A stretch of 64,000 bases of DNA. Source: Mastigias papua (lineage: Eukaryota; Cnidaria; Scyphozoa; Rhizostomeae; Mastigiidae). The position numbers were made by a program, and so were the translations under genes. Shown in pieces: positions 62,101-64,000 of this stretch. Below the pieces are notes generated by a model. It saw only the letters and a program-made list of their open reading frames with translations, searched no databases and was not told the origin of the DNA. The stretch's first letter is position 1; the number at the start of each line of letters is the position of its first letter. The stretch is taken from contig OZ025268.1 of the NCBI GenBank assembly GCA_964019165.1, forward strand, positions 6,975,517 through 7,039,516, read 5' to 3'.

Positions 62101-64000
62101 TATTGTTTATCACACTGCAAAGAGGTATTGTTTAAACGTGGAAGTGTTGATACATTTCTAGTAACAAACCCAAAGGTAGGTCTTCATACCCCCATTTTCA
62201 AGCATGTATGCTCTGTACGTTAAAATACATGCTTCTATTAGCGTATATGACCAAAATAACAAGAGTTAAACAACATTATTTTCAGAAATATAGTGTATGA
62301 AACTGAAATCCTTTCAAAGTGGAGAGAAGTTAGTGAAGCTTTATTTCCATGCATATCAATCTACAAAATGATATGTGGGATGAATGCTCATCTCAAGATA
62401 TTCAATAGAGGTCTGCTAGTACGCTGCGAAACATGCATGTTGAAAATGGATGGAAAGAGAAAAATTGTTACCAGAAATTTTACGAAAACCTTTACAGCAC
62501 ATATTTACTTAGTAATTAATTTATGAGAATTTGGAAACGGAGCATAACATTTTGGACAATTGCTTGTGATGTGCGGTCGAACGTCTCTTCATGATGTACA
62601 CTCTTAAATTATAGGAACATACTTTGTAAGAATAAGAAATAAGACGTTTGTTAGTAAAACTTAATACTAAAAATAACAATACAGCTAGAACATGCTCAGC
62701 CTCAGTTGAGAAATGCTCAAATTGTCATGGCTACTGCTGTATCAGGTGCTAATGTTTTCCTGTCGCGTAACGTTACAACTTCATTTATGGAGAAATTCAT
62801 AATCACTCGACCAATCATATGCCTTTGGCAAACAAATCCTGATGCATTTGTTAGTAAACATCAGTGTTCGTCTCGTCATTCTCAAAAATTCGCCTTTGTG
62901 AATATCTTAGAAGCTGTAAACTACATACATTTCTCGAAAGTAAAAGTGCGAGAAAATAGGTGACCAGAGTGGGATTCGAACTCACAACCCCTGGCTTTGT
63001 ATGCAAAGTGCTCTACCACTGAGATATCTGGCCGATAGTTCAGTGGTAGAGCACTCTGCGTACAAAGCCAGGGTCTTGAGTTCGAATCACGCTCGGGCCA
63101 GCTTTTTTCTCGCACTTTCACTTTTCATTTCTCCCGAATCCTATTGTCTCAACATATATGTATTTCTCAAATAGTTGTAAAAAATCACTCTTGAAGCAAT
63201 AGCAAGTCTAGTGGGTTTGAGTCTAATATTCTCAAAAAGTTTAAGGACATTGAGCCTCGGTAAAAATTATCTGATTCTTGTACAAAGCAGAATGTATGCA
63301 ATTAGGACGAGTTGGTACATACCATTGTAAAGACTGTAAATTACACTGTTCCTCTTGCATATAGCAGGAGTGGAAAATCACTCTTCAATTTTCCAACCAT
63401 ACAATCAACGTAGAAATATTTATTTCTCTGATTAGTAAAAAACATTTACCACGCAGAATCTTGGTACAATATCATGGGTTCGCATCTGGATTGACAATAG
63501 TGGACGAAATCCAACTTGGTTCTTAAGTAGAATCATTGTGACAGATCTCCTTGATAACCAGCAAAAAGTATTTTTTTGTCAATCATGGTTGGGTATCGGT
63601 ATTGGTGATGGAACAGTTGATAAAACCTTTGTCGCAGCAGGTGATGAAGAGCTGAAAGATTTTGAAACTCTATTTCTTGCTAACATTTCAAGGGGTTTCT
63701 GCGACGATCATCTGTGGTTCAGCATTACCATGAGGCCCCCTCGAAGTCACTTTACATGTTGCCAAAGGGTTTCGTGTTGCCTTTGCATACTTCTGTGTAC
63801 AATGCTGGCCAATGCAATGTTCTATCAAACAAGTCCCGTGAAAGGAAATCAAGTATCTTTTGGCTCCGTTACAATTAGCTTGAGGCAAATTGTCATTGGT
63901 ATCCAATCAGCGTTGATTGTTATAGCAGTCGACATTTTAATTGATACTCTGTTTAGAAAGGCAGCTCCTACGCAGAGAACCGAATCCGAAGGAAATATTG
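26375..64000 (+). CDS. Polycystin-1-like REJ/GPS/PLAT receptor-channel, copy B (exons 1-14, incomplete at right edge)
   Basis: A second, same-orientation copy of the gene at 248-23500, starting with its signal-peptide exon and leaving the window in exon 14. All 13 visible junctions keep frame and I find no stop in any placed exon. Domain order is as in copy A: signal peptide, PKD-like repeats, REJ, GAIN-like region, GPS with HLT, TM1, PLAT, TM2. Exons 3, 4, 5, 7, 8, 9, 10, 12 and 13 have exactly the copy A lengths; exon 2 is one codon longer, exon 6 six codons shorter, and exon 11 one codon shorter. Introns are larger because of BEL, gypsy, LINE and MITE insertions. It looks intact and likely functional; expression cannot be judged here. 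Confidence 0.88.
27510..27650 (+). pseudogene. LINE C-terminal zinc-knuckle remnant
   Basis: One frame gives SPICMCVG and, after a one-base shift, the next gives EDSEHFLLHCHQF followed by RRDL and a stop. C-x-C then E-D-x-E-H-F-L-L-x-C is the Cys-His segment after the reverse transcriptase in many LINEs. The frameshift and absence of an RT core show it is a fragment. Confidence 0.5.
28187..28401 (-). repeat. BEL/Pao 3' LTR
   Basis: 215 bp, TGT...ACA on the plus strand, identical by eye to the copy at 33705-33919. In the element's orientation this is the 3' LTR, preceded by the polypurine tract. Confidence 0.93.
28450..30255 (-). CDS. BEL/Pao pol, second frame: RNase H end and integrase
   Basis: It begins at the end of the RNase H region (WRHVPTESNPADIASRG), then an integrase zinc-binding segment (paired His and CYAC-type Cys), and an integrase core with the D, D and E residues visible in GVDYAGP, SDNAQTF and GGQYERI. 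A C-terminal module typical of BEL integrases follows. It overlaps the upstream frame by four bases and has no ATG there, so it is the shifted continuation of the same polyprotein. Confidence 0.9.
   Translation of the reverse strand: MSNRVAKIKEKDYILWRHVPTESNPADIASRGCDAKKLNNRWFKGPEWMTNTNEWPEDIVTAASADSESEAKPTKTILKVAVESKDELDMVLEKFQYRKSMRVMAWIKRFIQNCQAKKENRQTGPLCTEEVQRVRDFWIKKDQLKVEGNEKFEEERQQLGLEKNEQGIYVCHGRLEGEYPIYLPSDTLFSERLVAHAHRSTLCGGPSLTMAKVRQEFWIPRLRKLVNKVRKQCYACKRFHIVPFTKPKTATLPKDRTEGERPFEVVGVDYAGPISYKTRKNGEGKAYILLIACSLTRAVYLELLPEATVENLIPSLQRFIARRGRPRKIYSDNAQTFKSTAKWLMNIKRDEKIRDFLERQSIVWQFNLSKAPWWGGQYERIIGLTKQAMYKVLGKAKLRYSELQELLLDIEVTLNNRPLTYVEEDIQLPLLTPNMMFLSDNNALLDPEPTGITDKHLRKRAKYLMKCRENMWKRWRNEYIRSLRERHNLKHKENSEQIKVGQVVIIKGEGKNRGEWNIGIVEQLIRGRDKVVRGARLKSKRSHIERAVELLYPLELECDNTENKELNPKAPELRPTRKAAEIAKQSVKKTFRYEGRELEDD
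30252..33680 (-). CDS. BEL/Pao gag-pol, first frame: gag, protease, RT, RNase H
   Basis: The first ATG in frame is near 33635. Domains in order: a coiled-coil gag N-terminus rich in Glu/Lys; a DUF1759-type gag core (FKGTHVDWFRFW); Cys-His knuckles (CFNCTRAGHRASDC); an aspartic protease (LLDTGSGSSYIS); reverse transcriptase with YVDDVIL; the Pao-type region with GLVSAVTLIGK; and RNase H (FGDAS). It ends in a stop exactly where the other frame takes over, mid RNase H. The element mobilises itself and has no link to the host gene's function. Confidence 0.9.
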   Translation of the reverse strand: MDFSSIFCELFSEGHMLTMTDLTNATKTIDGKLRFLEFISEETDEIIQKNERKSVERQIKIYEAKFDEIEDLKLHIQELRLQAEEDPSEVKKWRLTINEKQKMLEPSYQRLQKVMQTFQDEEANIKEQERKQECEKEMAMEKMKLQQRLRMERQSLESRSQSKSDMPGKSVMIKLPKLEITKFKGTHVDWFRFWNQFKTEVDQQNIEQITKFNYLKEFIEPKVRSLIDNINHDAEGYERAKQILKSKYGKDSEIVNAHVQIIFNLPHVRGTSPSKIHQFYQRLLPSVQALESMGKLKEISGYTRATLDKLEGIRADLVRLDDDWQQWGFPHLVAALSKWTERNPVPESVKDRVFATNTAFLHKRSCVYCNSEDHKSIECTKVKAKGERRDILRSKRLCFNCTRAGHRASDCTSKGTCKNCKAKHHTSICEKERNQEHRELLMSTVEQGVIYPVVVVKVNGITCRALLDTGSGSSYISTKLADLMNKKPVRVEHRKIDTMISTTTRKVEVFQVNLQSLNEYFSIEIEAGRVDRGELLTTSNPKYQEIIHKYSHLHGVEMLDKGEKNELPVHMILGASTYSRIKTPTKPRIGKPGDPIAELTKLGWVIMSPGHEADLSNMFFAKSSSADLERLCSLDILGLKGEEYTEPVHTEFRDQLERSGEGWYQTGLIWKPNIPDLPDNEKGSRARLHKLIQRLERQPDLYDKYEEILTDQINQGIIEKVAESHHSPREFYLPHRAVVRDSAESTKVRIVFDASARANDTSPSLNDCLETGPPLQNQIWEVLTRNRMQPITLTGDLKQAFLQIRIREQDRDVLRFHWPRDRNLEMIEIYRFTRVLFGLNQSPFILGATIKAHLNGCEAEFPNEVAEIKQSLYVDDVILGAESVKKVEHLKTTAISIFNQAKFTLHKWHSNRPTLETESNIEEATDQSFAKEQLGTKDKEIKLLGLMRDTLEDTVSIQLEKNNKQFTKRGVLKQLAAIYDPLGLVSAVTLIGKIIFRDICNEHLQWDEELPEKLKQRWVKWIQSLPEKVVITRSIPKADLEISSVDLHAFGDASQDGVAALVYVVVWQESNNSQGLITAKSRLAKKGLTIPRLELVAGHMAANLIDNAKKALQGYPIRYVYAWLDSSVALHWIKGENQYKQL
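33705..33919 (-). repeat. BEL/Pao 5' LTR
   Basis: 215 bp, identical by eye to 28187-28401. It adjoins the primer-binding site in the element's orientation. Confidence 0.93.
34793..36560 (+). CDS. Copy B exon 2: N-terminal ectodomain, PKD-like repeats
   Basis: The acceptor AG is at 34791-34792 and the donor GTCAG/GTAATG at 36561. It encodes the same repeats as copy A exon 2, one codon longer. Roughly the first 790 bases differ at many sites apart from a short identical patch (about 35099-35190); from about 35588 to the donor the copies differ at only a few positions. Confidence 0.87.
36998..37061. repeat. Host repeat interrupted by the gypsy element (left part)
   Basis: Sequence with ACCCCAGGGGGTACTC and TATACGGGGG words continues beyond the insertion (41557-41880) as a series of GACCCCAAATATTGA-like motifs spaced 50-70 bases apart. 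From memory similar words occur in anthozoan repeats. Confidence 0.4.
37062..37261 (+). repeat. Ty3/gypsy 5' LTR
   Basis: 200 bp, identical by eye to 41352-41551. Confidence 0.95.
37280..41281 (+). CDS. Ty3/gypsy Gag-Pol polyprotein
   Basis: The first ATG is at 37280; the frame extends back only into the primer-binding site. About 1,333 residues: gag; two Cys-His knuckles (CRNCGGVWPHRHSDC and CRNCKKLNHFAKVC); aspartic protease (FLIDTGSSINVIS); reverse transcriptase with MADDIIIFA; RNase H (LVDASPVGLSAIL and YTDHKPLE); integrase zinc finger (HQGHQG, CLACQ) and core with D, D, E in VDFCGP, SDNGSP and NSEVEAF. There is no envelope-like ORF. Single-frame gag-pol without a shift is known in several Ty3/gypsy lineages. 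Confidence 0.95.
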   Translation: MAMAHNFTLHMPPFDPDTDIGASVAPRWKLWVCDFNTFLIANDITAAKRKRAMLLFLAGPRVRDIFRQLPDTGSDADFDTALAKLNEYFEPQTNRVYEVYKFRQAKQEPTENIDTFHTRLRGLGETCDFHDLDFEIMLQIVLHGTSSRLRKLALRDNQMTLKNLLLLGRQEEMSTFQAAAIAGKETEDISYFQKKPNPTQRSGSRDSQGKTCRNCGGVWPHRHSDCPAKGKPCRNCKKLNHFAKVCRSKVIRSQTAPQSAAVRPVSTAENVDSDSDFDYCYTVETKGYTSKPHMDISVNGQMINFLIDTGSSINVISNRIYMQKLTSVVLQKTNIKAMPFNSKTPVHLKGKFLATLETKRKINVATIYVTADDGGCLLSSKTAQELGLVSLNLNTIQVSTMQNSQLPDLDHVPDLKAKEIIRQHQTVFHGIGKLKDKQITLSIDKEVKPVAQQTRRIPFHVRAKVELELQKLEKQDIIEKVPDTEHTDWVSPIVVVPKKDGRIRMCVDMRAANTAIKRIRHPIPTVKDISMELNGAKFFSKLDMSQAYHQLELSPESRGVTTFTTHAGLYRYKRLNYGTNSAAEIFQHTLTEVLKGIKGVKNMADDIIIFAATRDEHHRALKACLQRLQEHNLKLNITKCEFLKKNLEFFGFVFSEKGTQPDPNKIAAFVNSAQPQTASEVRSLLGMANYSAQFIKDFATITEPLRKLTCKDTPFQWTNEHQAAYEKLKTALTNSPVMSYFDITKETQILVDASPVGLSAILAQRNPKTNKSQIVAYASRALTDTESRYSQTEKEALAIVWGIEHFHIYVYGAPFILYTDHKPLELIYGNKISKPPARIERWMLRLQQYAFTVVYKAGADNPADYLSRHPVKVESKEQSNIAEEYVNFLANSAVPASLTIDEIKNATKEDRTLRALNAALKTGFWNVDRLKPYKQIKDEITFDHVNHVFLRGTRLILPDSLQDQVIKLAHQGHQGLSKTTALIREHVWFPHLGKKVKSEIEGCLACQSLAQPNPPEPLLSPPMSSNPWEHVKVDFCGPFPSGHHILVVIDCYSRFPEIEVLKSTSAVKVIPKLDTIFARHGVPVKLTSDNGSPFQGDEFKRYMQQLGIEHLHSTPLWPQGNSEVEAFNKPLSKAIKAAHVENRPWQQELSKFLLNYRSTPHSTTNIPPSQLLYNRQMRGILPTLPSKCKVVNRHQEAKENQELRKEKGRVYANQRRGAKESLIKVGDRVLIKQKKRNKLSTNFNTTPYIITSARGTRLTAEYNGHKITRNASFFKKFNGHIADDDSNFDDQTIEHGNHKDNEGTPEKQLPRRSTRNRYQTERYGEPIDSNLIT
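41352..41551 (+). repeat. Ty3/gypsy 3' LTR
   Basis: 200 bp, identical by eye to the left LTR and followed by the ACCCC duplication. Confidence 0.95.
42009..42122. repeat. Hairpin MITE-like inverted repeat
   Basis: The arms 42009-42047 and 42084-42122 (GTCTATTTTCTCC... and complement) pair with about three mismatches over 39 bases; a short loop lies between. Same family and same intron as 2704-2829 in copy A. Confidence 0.7.
42336..42860 (+). CDS. Copy B exon 3: start of REJ module
   Basis: Same length and phase as copy A exon 3, and nearly identical in sequence; the last 25 intron bases before it are also shared. Donor ATCAG/GTATGT at 42861. Confidence 0.87.
42861..45000 (+). other. Copy B intron 3 (2.1 kb)
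   Basis: Much longer than the 241-base copy A intron. It contains dispersed repeat sequence rich in TTCTTAA words (about 43320-44110) and a TTATTATTA stretch near 44575. No gene seen. Confidence 0.65.
45001..45248 (+). CDS. Copy B exon 4: REJ Cys-rich segment
   Basis: The acceptor is TTTTTCAG at 45000 and the donor ACAG/GTAGGA at 45249; 248 bases as in copy A. The first 80 bases are diverged and the remainder nearly identical. Confidence 0.86.
45249..46632 (+). other. Copy B intron 4
   Basis: AT-rich and without the 26-bp minisatellite of copy A. I see nothing else recognisable. Confidence 0.65.
46633..46985 (+). CDS. Copy B exon 5: end of REJ module
   Basis: The acceptor is ACTCTAG at 46632 and the donor AAAG/GTAGCA at 46986; 353 bases as in copy A. 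It carries GxTGYxxYGF, PPYGGYC and SCYDW. After a diverged start it is almost identical to copy A. Confidence 0.87.
46986..48565 (+). other. Copy B intron 5
   Basis: Contains a minus-strand Harbinger-type transposase remnant (47410-47856). The remainder, including 47880-48565, shows no clear feature. Confidence 0.65.
47410..47856 (-). pseudogene. N-terminal fragment of a PIF/Harbinger-type transposase-like protein
   Basis: A minus-strand ORF with a likely start at 47715 in the context AAGATGGCGGCC. It encodes MAADSKRGSAILVTATQAL, a helical segment, a basic LPRSIWVKARSSDRFW and then FSDEDFR. The W-V-x-x-R-S-x-x-F/W-W...F-x-D/E-E-D/E-W/F pattern is the N-terminal domain before the DDE nuclease in Harbinger proteins. 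It stops where the nuclease should begin, so it is a truncated copy. Family recognition is from memory. Confidence 0.45.
48566..48790 (+). CDS. Copy B exon 6: post-REJ linker
   Basis: A phase 0 exon of 75 codons (acceptor GGTCCAG at 48565, donor CGAAG/GTAATG at 48791). It keeps GKYLYGRNSTL and GDFQALGR; a six-codon deletion relative to copy A lies near the start. No TA microsatellite follows. Confidence 0.83.
48791..49320 (+). other. Copy B intron 6
   Basis: AT-rich; lacks the TA run and tRNA-SINE of copy A. Nothing seen. Confidence 0.65.
49321..49446 (+). CDS. Copy B exon 7
   Basis: A phase 0 exon of 42 codons (acceptor GTTGCAG at 49320, donor CTCAG/GTTAGT at 49447). Helical segment, diverged from copy A at many positions. 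Confidence 0.8.
49800..50051. mobile_element. Harbinger-type MITE with TAA duplication
   Basis: 252 bp. The left end GGGATCGGTCATCAATT and right end (as complement) GGGACGGGTCATTAATT are inverted; inner portions (GGGGTGGAAGACA and complement) also pair. TAA flanks both ends (49797-49799, 50052-50054), the 3-bp duplication expected of PIF/Harbinger elements. No coding capacity. Confidence 0.72.
50111..50142. repeat. 12-bp perfect-stem hairpin
   Basis: AAAGGAAAGTGC, eight loop bases, then GCACTTTCCTTT. A further partial copy of the stem (GCACTTTCCTTTC) lies near 50218. Confidence 0.7.
50342..50671. mobile_element. Harbinger-type MITE with TAA duplication (second family)
   Basis: 330 bp with about 20-bp inverted ends AGCCTAGCGCACACAGCAG / complement (one mismatch visible) and TAA on both sides (50339-50341, 50672-50674). 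Several internal GCACACAGCA subterminal repeats, as in many MITEs. Confidence 0.72.
51080..51259 (+). CDS. Copy B exon 8
   Basis: A phase 0 exon of 60 codons (acceptor TCTCTAG at 51079, donor GAT/GTACGT at 51260), with the VGGFIKGVGNMMDASV segment conserved. Confidence 0.82.
52331..52379. repeat. (CAA)n/(TAA)n microsatellite at the 5' edge of the LINE
   Basis: CAA repeats pass into TAA repeats directly before the LINE's first non-repeat base. A second TAA run follows the LINE (56110-56141), so the element appears to lie inside one TAA array. Confidence 0.9.
52667..54694 (+). pseudogene. LINE ORF, 5' part: N-terminal region and reverse transcriptase
   Basis: The first ATG in frame is at 52667. 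A basic N-terminal region (WSKEMNIAVMECYY, RRRMHSFWKERQ) of unknown fold and a Lys-rich helical segment precede the RT. RT motifs seen: WKCPGPDGVQGYW, NYRPITCLP, AWIDYKKAYDMV, FQGDSLSPLLF and LLFMDDLKIY, with the catalytic Asp pair intact. The frame then stops just after MEFG; the next frame resumes in the thumb region. Some conserved sequence between the two appears to be missing, suggesting a small deletion plus frame change. Confidence 0.85.
54684..55997 (+). pseudogene. LINE ORF, 3' part: thumb, Cys-His knuckle and REL endonuclease
   Basis: It continues the LINE in a different frame from about 54690. It includes the conserved GYKYLGI segment, a CRMCGIKNETVYHIVSEC knuckle (C-x2-C-x8-H-x4-C), and a restriction-like endonuclease core (RRPDIVVLD and VIDIAIPGD). 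The stop is at 55995-55997. The domains look intact, so the frame break is probably the only disabling lesion. Confidence 0.85.
56110..56141. repeat. (TAA)n microsatellite at the 3' edge of the LINE
   Basis: About ten TAA units directly after the LINE 3' UTR; with the left run they bracket the insertion. Confidence 0.92.
56228..56470 (+). CDS. Copy B exon 9
   Basis: A phase 0 exon of 81 codons (acceptor CATTACAG at 56227, donor CAAG/GTATTA at 56471), KVRSPSRRSL conserved. Confidence 0.83.
56471..56783 (+). other. Copy B intron 9
   Basis: 313 bases, AT-rich; lacks the SINE found in copy A intron 9. Confidence 0.7.
56784..56957 (+). CDS. Copy B exon 10
   Basis: A phase 0 exon of 58 codons (acceptor TTACAG at 56783, donor CTT/GTAAGT at 56958). 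KRNPFTWDRQSIG is conserved; the second half differs from copy A at many residues. Confidence 0.83.
56958..59064 (+). other. Copy B intron 10
   Basis: A 2.1-kb intron. AAAAT repeats lie near 57163-57185. A degenerate TIR-like pair (GGGACCATACATTTA near 58527 and a complement near 58985) may bound an old MITE. No gene seen. Confidence 0.6.
59065..59457 (+). CDS. Copy B exon 11: GAIN region and first half of GPS
   Basis: A phase 0 exon of 131 codons (acceptor TCGATAG at 59064, donor CAAG/GTAACT at 59458). It ends in FYWNTAKGAWSSDGCK. Clearly diverged from copy A upstream of the GPS. Confidence 0.88.
59458..60611 (+). other. Copy B intron 11
   Basis: Four times longer than copy A intron 11. It contains a TA-flanked MITE (59527-59866). 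From about 60530 it becomes nearly identical to copy A (from about 11174). Confidence 0.7.
59527..59866. mobile_element. TA-flanked MITE with CAGTAG ends
   Basis: 340 bp. The left end CAGTAGCCCCCAGTATATAAG and right end (as complement) CAGTAGTGTCCCGTAATTAAG form imperfect inverted repeats; TA lies on both sides (59525-59526, 59867-59868). The interior has TAAGAA/TTCTTA words like the dispersed repeat seen elsewhere in the window. Confidence 0.55.
60612..60842 (+). CDS. Copy B exon 12: GPS cleavage site and TM1
   Basis: A phase 0 exon of 77 codons (acceptor TTCCAG at 60611, donor TCG/GTGAGT at 60843). HLT cleavage site and TM1 are identical to copy A; only two bases differ by eye. Confidence 0.92.
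60843..61956 (+). other. Copy B intron 12
   Basis: Colinear and nearly identical to copy A intron 12 with a few short indels. It contains the TTCTTAAA-rich repeat. No gene. Confidence 0.7.
61957..62175 (+). CDS. Copy B exon 13: PLAT domain, first half
   Basis: A phase 0 exon of 73 codons (acceptor TTTCAG at 61956, donor CAAAG/GTAGGT at 62176), almost identical to copy A exon 13 (Ala to Ser after GGSLG). Confidence 0.92.
62176..63456 (+). other. Copy B intron 13
   Basis: Contains a 354-base stretch absent from copy A (62210-62563, listed under findings) and the inverted tRNA-like pair (62937-63126). Otherwise nearly identical to copy A. Confidence 0.75.
62937..63126. mobile_element. Head-to-head inverted pair of tRNA-like elements
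   Basis: Same structure as 13241-13431: a minus-strand body 62959-63033 and plus-strand body 63030-63099 with outer AAAGTGCGAGAAAATA arms. Present at the same intron position in both copies, so it predates the duplication or was copied by conversion. Confidence 0.8.
63457..64000 (+). CDS. Copy B exon 14 (cut by window edge): PLAT second half, TM2, TM3
   Basis: The acceptor is CCACGCAG at 63456; open to the last base of the window. It encodes WVRIWIDNSG, the PPRSHFTCC segment, TM2 and TM3, with very few differences from copy A exon 14. The loop and the channel exons lie beyond the window. Confidence 0.92.

Noticed and set aside
61433..62113. 226-codon minus-strand ORF
   Set aside because: It lies antisense across intron 12 and exon 13; in copy A the same DNA is split into two ORFs by small changes, and it has no recognisable domain.

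Overview
The window is intron-rich, AT-rich metazoan DNA. All splice sites I could place are GT/AG, and the repeat content (tRNA-derived SINEs, Harbinger-type and TA-flanked MITEs, BEL/Pao and Ty3/gypsy LTR elements, a Dong/R4-like LINE with a restriction-like endonuclease) suits a marine invertebrate. I favour an anthozoan cnidarian, but that is inference from repeat flavour and the sequence does not prove it.

The only host genes I can support are two tandem, same-strand copies of a polycystin-1-like (PKD1/REJ family) receptor-channel. Copy A (exons 2-19, 248-23500) lacks only its first exon, which lies off the left edge. Copy B starts at 26375 with a signal-peptide exon and runs off the right edge inside exon 14. 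Every exon junction I placed keeps frame. With a copy-B-like first exon, copy A would encode about 2,758 residues: signal peptide, beta-sandwich/PKD-like repeats, a REJ module, a GAIN-like region with an intact GPS cleavage motif, TM1, a PLAT/LH2 domain, and a polycystin channel, 11 membrane segments in all. The LRR, WSC and lectin modules of vertebrate PKD1 are not seen.

The copies are a mosaic. Parts of the ectodomain (first half of exon 2, starts of exons 4 and 5, exons 6-11) differ clearly. Other ectodomain blocks are almost identical. From a sharp point in intron 11, just before the exon carrying the GPS cleavage site and TM1, exons and introns are almost identical to the window end. This resembles gene conversion or unequal exchange that homogenises the membrane module while parts of the ectodomain diverge.

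The introns are full of mobile DNA, most of it in copy B: a BEL/Pao element (28187-33919) in intron 1, a Ty3/gypsy element with an intact ORF and identical LTRs (37062-41551) in intron 2, a Harbinger transposase remnant and two Harbinger-type MITEs in introns 5 and 7, and a Dong-like LINE inside a TAA microsatellite (52380-56109) in intron 8. Copy A introns hold a 26-bp minisatellite of about 48 units, a long TA microsatellite next to a tRNA-SINE, a 5S/tRNA-like SINE, a SINE with a perfect 12-bp target duplication, and a 1.07-kb TIR element carrying a GGAT satellite. An inverted pair of tRNA-like sequences sits in intron 13 of both copies. No insertion interrupts a coding exon.
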